Source of the DNA: Polyangiaceae bacterium
Lineage (GTDB): Bacteria; Myxococcota_A; Polyangia; Polyangiales; Polyangiaceae
NCBI GenBank assembly: GCA_025936115.1
Contig: JAICTZ010000057.1
Location: 1-36,980 of the forward strand
DNA: 36,980 nucleotides
Reading direction: 5' to 3'
The notes below the pieces were generated by a model. That model was not told where the DNA came from. It saw only the letters and a list, made by a program, of their open reading frames with translations, and ran no database searches. This document shows, piece by piece, positions 14,181-22,700 of this stretch (position 1 is the stretch's first letter; the number at the start of each line of letters is the position of its first letter). The position numbers were made by a program, and so were the translations under genes.

Positions 14181-16022
14181 TCAAGGCACTGCCGTGGTTC
14201 CCGCCGCGAGCGCCAGGCCGGGTCCTTCCCGCGGATCCGCATAACCGAAAGCGGTTTGCGTGGCGCCGTCGATGAGAATGGCGCTCGCGTCACCCTGCGC
14301 GAGCGACGAGCGAACGAGTTTGTGGCCCTTGGCTTCGAGGCCGGCCCGAAGCTCGGGGGGCAGGGGACGCGCCCCCTCGAAACGCACGGAGTCCGGGACG
14401 AAGCCGTGATGGAGGCGTGGTGCGTCGACGGCACTGTCTAGTGGCTCGTGATAGTCGACGAGGCGCGTCACGAGCAGGCTCAGCGTGCTCGGAATGGTGT
14501 CGCCCCCTGGCGTTCCGAGGACGAGCCGCGGGGCGCCCTGTTCGAGCACGAGCGTCGGTGCCATCGAGCTCGTCGTCCGGCGTCCGGGGACCGGCTGGTT
14601 GTCGCCCATGCTCGAGAACGAAGCGACGGCATTGCCGAGTAGGACGCCCGTGGCCGGCACCATGATTTTGGCGCCGAAGGACGCGGACAAGGTGGTCGTG
14701 AGGGACACCACCATGCCCCCTGCATCGACGACGGACAGGTGCGTCGTGTGTTCGAGCTCGCGGAGCGCCTCGGCGTAGAGTGAATGCACGCGCGCGGACG
14801 GCGTCGCGTGTGCCGGATCGACCGGTACGGCGAGGAGCGCTGCTGGATCCATGAATCGGGCGACGAGAGCGCGGCGAGCCGTTTCGTCGAGGGAGTCCGG
14901 ATCGAGCACGTGAAAGCGCCGGAGTGCTTGTGTGCGACGCCAGAGCTCGAGCAAAAGATGCAAGGAACCAGCGTCTTCCGCGGCGGGCGGCGCTGGCTCG
15001 AGTGTTTCGAGGGCGAGCAGTGTGCCGGCGAGCACGAGGCCGCCCGCCGACGGAGGCGGCATGGTTTCGACTTCGTAACCGCGATAGTGGAACCGCAGCG
15101 GCTCACGCTCGATCGCGCGGTATGATCCGAGATCGGCGAGCGAGACGTGCCCGGCCGTCGCCCGGACCAGGCTTTCGGCCGCCGAACCAGCGTAGAACGC
15201 GGCTTCGCCCTGCGCGGCGACGTTCGCGAGCGTGGTGGCGAGTGCCGATTGCACCAGGCGCGCGCCGGGTCGGAGTGGTCGATGGTGGGAATCACCGAAC
15301 ACCTGACGCGCCGCGCGATCGAGCGCCAAACTCGGCCAGTGAGCGAGGATGAGCGCTGCTTCGTCCCGACTCAAGACGACGCCGTCGCGCGCGAGAGCGA
15401 TGGCGGGCGCAAAGACGCGCTCGCGCGGCAGGCTGCCGAAACGTCGTTCGGCGAGTAGCAGCCCCGCAACCGTGCCCGGCACGCCGGGCGCGACGGGCCC
15501 CGTCCCTTTGGCGGCGATCATGCGGTCGAAGTCCGGGCGCGTGAGCGAGGTCGGCGCCGTTTCGCGGAAGTCGAACGCGACCGTCGGACCCCCGCGCGGG
15601 CGCACGAGCATGAAGCCGCCGCCTCCGAGATTGCCTGCGCTCGGGTGGGTGACGGCGAGGGTGAGGGCCGTGGCCACGGCGGCGTCGACCGCGTTGCCGC
15701 CGGCTTCGAGCACGCTCACTCCAGCGCGCGTCGCGTAAGGCTCGGCTGAAACGACGAGGCCGTGCGTGCCAGCAACCGCGCGAGGTCCGCCGCCGCTGAG
15801 CGGCACTGGCGCCTTGGCCGTACCTGGCGCCGCACGCTCAGCTTCGTTCCGTACGATGTGCGCCGACGGTACGGCGGCGGCAGCGACGGCGTCCGAAGGC
15901 GACGCGGGCAACGGTCGCGTGCTGGCTGGCGACGTCGGCCCGGGCGGCACGCCAGCGCTCGTGGGAGGTTCGGCGGCACAGCCGAGCGCGAGCGCCGCCG
16001 CGACCACGAGCATCCGCTTCAT
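14181..16022 (-). CDS. ggt: Gamma-glutamyltransferase, exported
   Basis: A 613-residue gamma-glutamyltranspeptidase (glutathione hydrolase) of the N-terminal nucleophile family. The precursor would cleave itself before the catalytic Thr of EHTTHLSVVDAGG (about residue 425), giving large and small subunits. GNAVDAAVATALTLAVTHPSAGNLGGGGFMLV and RTTSSMAPT and LGTPGGDTIPST are the family's substrate-site motifs. The N-terminus MKRMLVVAAALALGC is a signal with a weak lipobox (Cys at about 15), so it may be a lipoprotein; a Pro/Ala/Ser linker of about 60 residues follows. It would break down glutathione or other gamma-glutamyl compounds in the periplasm. The ATG at 16022 overlaps the glycosyltransferase stop by 4 bases; an upstream in-frame GTG is less likely because it lacks the signal. 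Confidence 0.95.
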   Translation of the reverse strand: MKRMLVVAAALALGCAAEPPTSAGVPPGPTSPASTRPLPASPSDAVAAAAVPSAHIVRNEAERAAPGTAKAPVPLSGGGPRAVAGTHGLVVSAEPYATRAGVSVLEAGGNAVDAAVATALTLAVTHPSAGNLGGGGFMLVRPRGGPTVAFDFRETAPTSLTRPDFDRMIAAKGTGPVAPGVPGTVAGLLLAERRFGSLPRERVFAPAIALARDGVVLSRDEAALILAHWPSLALDRAARQVFGDSHHRPLRPGARLVQSALATTLANVAAQGEAAFYAGSAAESLVRATAGHVSLADLGSYRAIEREPLRFHYRGYEVETMPPPSAGGLVLAGTLLALETLEPAPPAAEDAGSLHLLLELWRRTQALRRFHVLDPDSLDETARRALVARFMDPAALLAVPVDPAHATPSARVHSLYAEALRELEHTTHLSVVDAGGMVVSLTTTLSASFGAKIMVPATGVLLGNAVASFSSMGDNQPVPGRRTTSSMAPTLVLEQGAPRLVLGTPGGDTIPSTLSLLVTRLVDYHEPLDSAVDAPRLHHGFVPDSVRFEGARPLPPELRAGLEAKGHKLVRSSLAQGDASAILIDGATQTAFGYADPREGPGLALAAGTTAVP

Positions 16023-17014
16023 CCGCGCGCCTCGAGCACGTGTAAGCCGGGATCTCGCCCGGACCACGCGCGCAGATCTCCGGCGGCCAGCGCGACGACG
16101 CGGGTACCGAGCGCTCGCGCCTCGCGCACCACGGACGGCGCGCCCTCGAGGGTCGAAGCGGAGAGCAACAGATCGGCTGCGGCGATCCAGCGGAGCGCCT
16201 CCGGGCGTGAGACGCGACCCACGTAGCGCGCTCCGGGAAACTCGCGTTCGAAGCGAGCTCGCTCGGGACCGTCACCGACGACGACGGCGAGCGCGCCGGG
16301 GACGAGCGCGGCGGCGCGCAACGCGACTTCGACGCGCTTGGAGGAGATCAGTCGCGCGACGAGCACGATGAGCCGTGTCGCAACGTCCACGCCGAGCGCC
16401 GCGCGAGCCTCGCCGCGCGTCGGCGCATGAGCGAGATCGAGCGCCGAGGCTTCCACACGCAGCCGCGCCGCACATAGCGGTGCGAGAGCGCGTTCGAGCC
16501 GCGCGCGGAGCTCGTCGGAAACGCAGCGCACCTCCGCGCCCGCGAGCGCGCGCGCAATGAGGCGCCTGAGCGGCGCCGGCAGGCGCTCGATGAGCCGCAC
16601 GTCCGAGCCGTGCGCAACGACCTCGAGCCGCTCTCGACCGGACGCGATGGGCCACGCGCACGGCACGACGAAATGCGCCACGACACGTTCGCTCGGGCGT
16701 CGCGCGAGCTCGCGCCGCGCGGCCGCCACGAAGCGCACGACGCCGAGCAAACGCGCGGGGCGCTCTCGCAACCGTGCGAGCGCCCCCGGCCAGCCGAAGG
16801 CGTCACCCGCCGGCAGGAAATGAACGTCGGGATCGGCGGAGGGCTCGGCGCCCGTGCGCGGCGCGAGCACGATCACCCGCTCGCCCGCGGCGCGGCGCCT
16901 TTGCACCTCGGCCGCGACGAAGTGACCGCTCGCGTCGCCGGGTCCGGCTGGAAAAGACGTCGTCACGACGACGCAGTCGCCAGGGGTGCGCTGGGCGACC
17001 CCGCGGGGCCTCAT
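16019..17014 (-). CDS. GT4-family glycosyltransferase
   Basis: A 331-residue GT-B glycosyltransferase of the GT4 kind, taking sugar from an NDP-sugar donor at the cytoplasmic face. VVAHGSDVR and LIVLVARLISSKRVEVALRAAALV mark the domain boundary and the start of the C-terminal domain, VVVGDGPERARFE and YVGRVSRPEALRWIAAADLLLSASTLEGAPSVVREARALG follow, the last with the E-x7-E motif that binds the donor. The chain is a little short for GT4 enzymes, and the N-terminal domain is compact. The ATG at 17014 overlaps the DUF971 stop by 4 bases, and the stop overlaps the gamma-glutamyltransferase start, so the three are probably one transcript. Acceptor unknown. Confidence 0.85.
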   Translation of the reverse strand: MRPRGVAQRTPGDCVVVTTSFPAGPGDASGHFVAAEVQRRRAAGERVIVLAPRTGAEPSADPDVHFLPAGDAFGWPGALARLRERPARLLGVVRFVAAARRELARRPSERVVAHFVVPCAWPIASGRERLEVVAHGSDVRLIERLPAPLRRLIARALAGAEVRCVSDELRARLERALAPLCAARLRVEASALDLAHAPTRGEARAALGVDVATRLIVLVARLISSKRVEVALRAAALVPGALAVVVGDGPERARFEREFPGARYVGRVSRPEALRWIAAADLLLSASTLEGAPSVVREARALGTRVVALAAGDLRAWSGRDPGLHVLEARG

Positions 17015-17373
17015 ACTCGCGGGAGCTCTCCCATCGCCTTCACTCCCTCGGCACCTTGTGCTTCGAGGAGCTCGCCGAGCGCGCGCAGATAACGGAAGGA
17101 GTAGATCCCCGAATTGTGCCCGTCGACCCAGGTGAGGCCGAGCGCGTAGTTTCCAACCTGCTCGAGCTGCCGCAGCTCGAGATTGCCACCCTCCACGAAG
17201 CGGATCGTGCCCGAGTGCCCCTGACAGGTAGCACAGGGGCAAAATCCACGAATAATTTCATGTGGATAAGCGATTTTCTTGCCGTCTCCCCACGTGATCT
17301 CGAGCACACGGGCTCCGTGGGGGGCAGAAACGTTGGTGGGCCGCTCGCGCGAGCTGTGGGTCACGGGCCGCAT
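17011..17373 (-). CDS. DUF971 domain protein
   Basis: A 120-residue protein that is nearly all DUF971 (also called the gamma-butyrobetaine hydroxylase-like N-terminal domain). The RGFCPCATCQGH segment (about 43-54) has the Cys-Pro-Cys-x2-Cys and His that are the domain's likely metal ligands, and GNYALGLTWVDGHNSGIYSF is the conserved second half. Stand-alone copies are widespread in bacteria and are often linked to iron-sulfur protein assembly; that role is not proven by anything here. The ATG at 17373 is used. It is divergent from rpsU, 77 bases away, and heads a three-gene coupled set. Confidence 0.9.
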   Translation of the reverse strand: MRPVTHSSRERPTNVSAPHGARVLEITWGDGKKIAYPHEIIRGFCPCATCQGHSGTIRFVEGGNLELRQLEQVGNYALGLTWVDGHNSGIYSFRYLRALGELLEAQGAEGVKAMGELPRV

Positions 17374-17438
17374 CTTTCAGGGCCCAGGTCCCACTGTAAA
17401 GGCGAGATTCGGTTGCCCTGGGCGCGGAGGCATGTCAA

Positions 17439-17443
17439 TAAGG
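17439..17443 (+). promoter_or_regulatory. Ribosome-binding site for the TTG start of rpsU
   Basis: TAAGG lies seven bases before the TTG at 17451. No ATG or GTG in frame lies near the conserved start of S21, so this site supports the rare start codon. Confidence 0.55.
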
Positions 17444-17450
17444 CCGTCCG

Positions 17451-17699
17451 TTGGCGAATCCCACCGAACCGGTTCAGTGTAAGCCGCTCGAAGTCCAAGT
17501 CGGCGACAAGGGCATCGAGCGTGCGATCAAGCACCTCAAGCGCAAAATGGCTGCCGAGGGCATCCTGCGTGAGCTCAAGCGTCGCCGCCACTACATGAAG
17601 CCGTCGATCAAGCGCAGGAAGAAGATGAGCGAAGCTGCTCGTCGTCGTCGCAAGCGCTTGCGCACGGACGACATGCCGCCGCGCGGCGGCATGCTTTGA
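17451..17699 (+). CDS. rpsU: 30S ribosomal protein S21
   Basis: An 82-residue small-subunit ribosomal protein that helps initiation by contacting the 16S 3' end region. PLEVQVGDKGIERAIKHLKRKMAAEGILRELKRRRHYMKPSIKRRKK is plainly S21, and the tail RRRRKRL is basic as expected. It is about 10-15 residues longer than the short enterobacterial form, with an N-terminal extension (ANPTEPVQC) and a C-terminal DDMPPRGGML. The start is a TTG, supported by TAAGG upstream. It is transcribed alone, divergent from the DUF971 gene. Confidence 0.96.
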   Translation: MANPTEPVQCKPLEVQVGDKGIERAIKHLKRKMAAEGILRELKRRRHYMKPSIKRRKKMSEAARRRRKRLRTDDMPPRGGML

Positions 17700-17716
17700 G
17701 CTCGTGGTGAGCGCGC

Positions 17717-17745
17717 GCGCCGGTCGTCTCCGCAGAGGCCGGCGC
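17717..17745 (+). terminator. GC-rich hairpin after rpsU
   Basis: GCGCCGG at 17717-17723 pairs with CCGGCGC at 17739-17745 across a 15-base loop, 18 bases after the rpsU stop. No T-run follows at once, so it is at best a weak terminator. Confidence 0.4.
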
Positions 17746-17806
17746 GGCCGCCGCCGTTCGAGCGTGTTTCTTGGCCGCGGGGCGCGCGGTCCGTAGATTC
17801 GGGTGC

Positions 17807-19108
17807 ATGCGGACCACGCTCGATCGCGTGCGCGCGAATCGAACCTCGGCCCCGCCGGTAGAGCGTCCTCCGGAGCTGCCGCTCCCGCCCATCCGGCTGC
17901 GGTTCTTGCTTTTACTCGCGCTCGGCGCGACGTGCCTCGGCTGGCTCTACCCGCGCTTCGACGCGGCGTGGAAGGTGCATACCCTGGCGCCGGCGCTCGC
18001 CGACTACGGGGCGTGCATGGTGGGTCCCACGGGCCCGGCGCTCCTGCGCGATCGGCAGCTCAGCGAGTTTCGCGCGCTCGTGCGGCGGCGCCTCGTCACG
18101 GCGCCGGCCGCCGAAGCTCCCTTCGAGCGCTGCGCCGGGTTTGCGCTCGCGCTCAGCCAGGATGCCGCCGTCGAGCGCGCGCACCACGCTCAGGCGTTCT
18201 CGTTCGCGGAATACGGCGCAATGCCGCGGGCCCCGCATGCCCTGAGCGAGCTCGCCGTCACGCCCGAGCCCGTGGTCGAGCAGGCGCGCAAAGCCTGGCC
18301 GATCGTGCGCGGCTACGCGGCCCTCGTCAAACCCTCGCTCGGCGTGAAGGAAGCGCCCCATCCGGTAGCGCCCGCGAGCCCTGCGCTCGGTCGCGGGCTC
18401 ACTCCGGCGCGTGCTTACTATCGCGTCGCGCGCGCAACGCCCGACGGCATCGTCTTCGCGCGCGGAGCGGGGGCGAACCTCGAGGTCTTCCGCAGCAGCG
18501 ACGGTGGAGCGAGCTTCAAGCCGGCTCCGGCGACGCTCGCCAAGGACTTTGCCGAGCGCTGCCCGCTCGGAAGCGACGGACGCGCGTTCGTGCTGCGCGG
18601 TGACGGCGACGCGACGAACGTCGTCTCCGTGGGCCCGAACGGCGACCTGAGCGCGGCCGCGCTCGCCAAGTCGGGCGAGAGCGTGCTCGCCGTCGCCTGC
18701 GACGAGCGCGGTCTCGTCGCGGCGCTCCGGCCCGAGCACGCGACGCGCGCCGTGCTCGAGCAGTGCACGTTCGGGGGACCCTGCGCGGTGCTGCCGGCGC
18801 CGAGTCTCGGCCGCGTCGAGCTCGGCCTCGACTACCCGCTCGATTTGGCGCGCGTCGGGGGAACGACCGTGCTCGCGCTCAAGATGGGTAACCTCGTGCG
18901 CGTGACCTCTTCGCGTGACGGCGCGAGCTGGACGCCTCTCGCCGTCGCTTACGACGGCGGCGAATATCCCCTGCCGCCGGCGCGCATGCCGACCGAACTC
19001 TTGGCGGTCGGCCGCCGTGTGCTCTTGCACGGCAGTGCCGTTAGGCCGAACGATACGTACGGCTTGCTCTACTCCGACGATCAGGGCGCGAGCTTTCGGG
19101 GTCGCTAG
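17807..19108 (+). CDS. Membrane-anchored protein with Asp-box (BNR/sialidase-like) repeats
   Basis: A 433-residue protein of unknown role. After a proline-rich N-terminus, residues about 32-50 (LRFLLLLALGATCLGWLY) form one membrane segment; the rest is probably outside the cytoplasm. The C-terminal half has Asp-box-like motifs at about 229 (SSDGGASF), 368 (SSRDGASW) and 422 (SDDQGASF), with spacing that suits a beta-propeller as in BNR-repeat and sialidase-fold proteins. The catalytic residues of a true sialidase are not evident, so it may be a binding or scaffold propeller. The ATG at 17807 is preferred over an upstream GTG, because the latter adds only Ala/Arg-rich sequence. It is convergent with the small lipoprotein gene. 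Confidence 0.8.
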   Translation: MRTTLDRVRANRTSAPPVERPPELPLPPIRLRFLLLLALGATCLGWLYPRFDAAWKVHTLAPALADYGACMVGPTGPALLRDRQLSEFRALVRRRLVTAPAAEAPFERCAGFALALSQDAAVERAHHAQAFSFAEYGAMPRAPHALSELAVTPEPVVEQARKAWPIVRGYAALVKPSLGVKEAPHPVAPASPALGRGLTPARAYYRVARATPDGIVFARGAGANLEVFRSSDGGASFKPAPATLAKDFAERCPLGSDGRAFVLRGDGDATNVVSVGPNGDLSAAALAKSGESVLAVACDERGLVAALRPEHATRAVLEQCTFGGPCAVLPAPSLGRVELGLDYPLDLARVGGTTVLALKMGNLVRVTSSRDGASWTPLAVAYDGGEYPLPPARMPTELLAVGRRVLLHGSAVRPNDTYGLLYSDDQGASFRGR

Positions 19109-19131
19109 GCGCCGCGCGGCGACGATGACGG

Positions 19132-19212
19132 CGCGTCAGGGCGCGTCACTCACGTGAGTCGCGTCGGTCGCGTCAGGGCGCGTCACTCACGTGAGTCGCG
19201 TCGGTCGCGTCA
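19132..19212. repeat. 37-base tandem duplication with a 12-base palindrome
   Basis: A 37-base unit is repeated about 2.2 times. Each of the two full copies contains the perfect palindrome ACTCACGTGAGT (about 19147-19158 and 19184-19195). The duplication covers the stop codon and last codons of the minus-strand lipoprotein gene, so a copy of its C-terminal codons and stop lies downstream of the present stop. It sits between two convergent genes. Confidence 0.85.
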
Positions 19213-19655
19213 CTCGCGTCGAGGTCGTACGCGAAGAGGGGCGTCGGCAGGCGATAGGCGCAGCCGTCGGGTGTTTGGTAAATGGCGTCGGAGTTGAGCT
19301 CGACGTGCGCGGGTGCGGTTTCCCATGTTACGGCGGCGGCCGTGTAGTCCGTCGTCGTCGTCGAGATCTCGTACTCGAACGAGAGCGCTGGATCCGAAGC
19401 GCCCGCCGTGTGCGCCGGCGCGAGGGTGAGCGCCATGTCGTCGAACGCGATGTCGTCGAGCACGGAAAAGGAGTGGACGATGTCGTCGTTCACGACCGTC
19501 GAGCCGAGCTCGGGCGTGACGTTACCGACGTGGAGCTCCGTGGGGGCCCCCACGCCGCCGCAAACGATGTCGCTGCTGCTCCCGGAGCAGCCGGCGAGGA
19601 GCAGCAGCTCGAGCGCGACGAGCAGCGGCAGCTGGGCCTTCGTCAACCTGGGCAT
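19173..19655 (-). CDS. Small hypothetical lipoprotein
   Basis: A 160-residue protein with a clear lipoprotein signal: MPRLTKAQ, a leucine-rich core and the lipobox LLAGC with the anchoring Cys at about 24. The mature part has no recognised domain; it is acidic, rich in Thr, Ala and Asp, with two further cysteines that could form a disulfide. The ATG at 19655 has CGGAG eight bases upstream and is preferred to the longer open frame, whose extension lacks a signal. The last residues (DASDATDATHVSDAP) come from the tandemly repeated DNA described separately, so its end has probably been reshaped by slippage or duplication. Confidence 0.75.
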   Translation of the reverse strand: MPRLTKAQLPLLVALELLLLAGCSGSSSDIVCGGVGAPTELHVGNVTPELGSTVVNDDIVHSFSVLDDIAFDDMALTLAPAHTAGASDPALSFEYEISTTTTDYTAAAVTWETAPAHVELNSDAIYQTPDGCAYRLPTPLFAYDLDASDATDATHVSDAP

Positions 19656-19704
19656 GGGTGCGCGCTCCGTAGCACGACCGACGCAGCGCAGGGCCGCGCC
19701 CGGT

Positions 19705-22700
19705 TCAGCCGACGACGCCGAGCCGCTTTCGAGCCTCGGTATAGGCTTCGGTGACGCTGAAGATGGCGAGATCGCGCGCCTCGGCGTGCCGGCCGAGCCA
19801 ACGTAACCGTTCGGCCCCCGCGGCGGGAAGCTCGGCGTTGCTCGCCAGCGCCAGCGCACGTACCGCCGTGAGCGGGGAACCCACGGCGAGCAGCGCCGTT
19901 CGATTTGCCCACTGGTTGAGCGCTGTCGCGAGTTGGCTCGCTCGGCTGCCCAGACTGCCGACCACCTCGAGCGCGAGCATCGGCACGTCGTTGCCGAGCG
20001 ACTTGGTGATGGCGCTCTTCACGCGCTTCTGTGCTTCGGCGAGGCGCTTCGGATCGATGCCCTCGGGATTGTAATCGGCGAGCGCCGACAGGAAACCGGC
20101 GACGACGGGTCCGAGATCGGTCGGTACGGTTCGAGCGAGCGTCGCTGCGCGCGCCTGAACGAGCTTGAGCGCGCGCACGAGCAAGAAGAAACGGCTCGCA
20201 TCGTCGCCGCGTTCGAGCAGGGCCGTGCCGTAGACGATTTGCGGCGGAGTGGAGCGGGCCGCCAGGCACGTCGCTCCGAGCACCGGCGAGACGAGCACTT
20301 CGAGCCGCTGAATGCCGAAAGTTGTCGCAAGCTCGCGTGCTTGTTCGCCGAGCGCGGCCCAGTCCGGGGGCAGCGGCTGCGCTTTGAGCGTGCGGGCGTC
20401 GAGACCGTACGCCTGATCGAGGACGTCGCCCGCGCGCTGCAGCAGCGTGCGCAGCGCAGGTGTTACGACCTCGGGCGCGATGAGCTCGTCGAGCTCGGCT
20501 TTGGCGACGCCGTTGCCCGCGCCATGCACGGCGAACGGCTGGCCCGCGAGCGCGGCGAGCGTCGCTTCGGCGATGAGCGCGGCGTCGCTCGCGCCGCGGA
20601 GCTCCGCCACCGTGCCGAGGATCTCGAACAGGATCGGATCGAAGCGGCCCGTCGCGAGCGCGCGGCGAGCGTCCGTCGCGGCGCGATCGATCAGCACCTG
20701 GGCGGCGCGTTGTTCGCCCGAGCGGCGGTGATATTCGACGATCGCGCGCAGGACGCCCGTGTCCTGGGGCCAATCCTTGCGGGCGCGTTCGAACACGGCG
20801 TCGGCGCGTTTCTTGTCCTTGACGATTTGCTCGAGCACGAGCGCGAGGCCGAGCGTGCGCTCGCGTTTCTCGGTCGGCGTCTTGGCGCGTTCGAGCAGGG
20901 CCGTCTGCAGCTCGACGGCGCGGTTCGCCTGCCCGAGCTGCCCGGCGATCTGCACGAGCCTGTGCGTAGCCGCTTCGTCGTCCGGCTCGCGCTTGAGCAC
21001 TTCCTGGTACGCGAGCTCGGCCCGCTCGGGATTCGGCAGGCTCGTGTCGTAGAGCTCGCCGAGTCGCCGATAAATCTGAGCTTGCCGCGCGGGCTCGGGC
21101 GCATGGCGCGCGAGCCGAATCAGCGCCTGTTCGGCGCCAGCCCAATCGCCCTGGCCCGCGCACAAATCTGCCAGTGCTTCGAGTGCGCCCGCGTGCTCGG
21201 GGTTGGCGTCGAGCGCCGCCGTCAAGGCGCTGCGCGCTGCGGCGTGCTCGCCGACGCCCGCAAGCAGCTTGCCGCGTTGCACCTCGAGCGCGATGCGCTC
21301 CTCCGGATCCGTCGCGAGCTCGAGCCGGCGGCCGAGCACGTGTGCGAGAGCCTGGCGGTCGCCCTGCTCGATGAGGAGCTGCTGCAGGCGTGCCATCGCG
21401 TCTTCGTGCTCGGGGTCGAGCGCAATGGCGTGCTCGAGCGCCGCGCGGCCGCGCTCCTTGTCCGTCACCTTGTCGAGCCAGAGCACGGCAGCCTGGTGCC
21501 ACGCGCTCACGCGATGCGCGTCGACGGTGCTCGTTTCGGCGACGGCTTCGAGCGCGCGCGCGGCACCGGCGTAGTCGCGCAGCGCTTCCAGCACTTCCGA
21601 CAACGTCGTCAGCGCCACCCAATGGTCGGGGACGAGCTCGAGACAGGTCGTGAGCTCGGCCTTGGCTTGTTCGAAACGGCCGAGCCGAGCCGCAGCTTCC
21701 GCGCCGCGTAGGGCGAGCGTCGCCTTGTCGAGCGGGTGCTCGACCAGGGCTTGCAGGCGCTGATGGGCGCTCATCGCCTTTTCGGGCTCGTCGGCCGCCC
21801 GCGCGTGCGCGGCGAGCGAGCGGAGCGCCCAGACGGACGACGGGTTGCGTTCGACGGCGAGCTCGACGAGCTCGCGCTGCGAGGCCCACGCACCTGCCTT
21901 GGCGCGCAGGCGCGCTCCGAGCCGCGCGTGCGCGAAGCCTTCGAGGTCCGGGAGCAAGCGCGCGAGCGTCGTGCACAGGGGCTCGAGCTCGTCGTCGCGG
22001 CCGGCGGCGGCGTACGCCTGTTCGAGCTGCCGCAGCGCGGGCAGCCACGCGGGCGACTGTTCGAGGATCGCCGTCTGCCAAAGCACGACGCTCGCGCCGT
22101 CACCGCGCTCGCGGTCGAGCTCGCTCAGTGTCTCGTAGAGCTCGCGCTGTTCGCGCGGATCGGTGGCCGCGCGTGCTCGGCTCAAGAGATCCTCGGAAAC
22201 GCGCGCCGCCTCCGGCGTGCCTGCGGCCAAACGCTCGGCCGTGAGGCGGGCGAGCGCTCCGCCCGCCGCGGCGGCGCGTGCGGCGAGGCGCGCCGCGTTC
22301 GCGCGATCCCCGGCGCGTTCGTACTCGAAGGCCGCTTGGAGCTCGAGCAGCACGCGCGTGTCGGGGGTTGCGTGCTCGGCGGCTGCTTCGCGCCAGGCTC
22401 CGCGCTCGCTCCCGTGCGCGCCCGTACCGAGACGCTCGTACAGCTCGCGCAGACCGACGTCGCCGGGGTGCGCTTGGATCGCGATTTCGAGCAGACTTTG
22501 AGCTTCGGCGGGTTCGGTGTCGGCGAGCAGCAGCGCCTCGCGCACGATGTCGAGAGCGCGTTCGACGTCGTCCGTCGTCGTCTCGCGCCGGGCGCGCAGC
22601 CATTCCGCGAGCCGTCGCGCGTCAGCCGCGGAGCGCGCGTGCTGTTCGCCTACGCGGAACGCGATGGACAGCGCCGGATCGAGCGAGGTGGCGCGCTTGA

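Noticed and set aside
17807..19108. A sialidase working with the ulosonic acid operon
   Set aside because: The Asp boxes are present but no catalytic residues of a sialidase could be recognised, and the gene is 6 kb away on the other strand.
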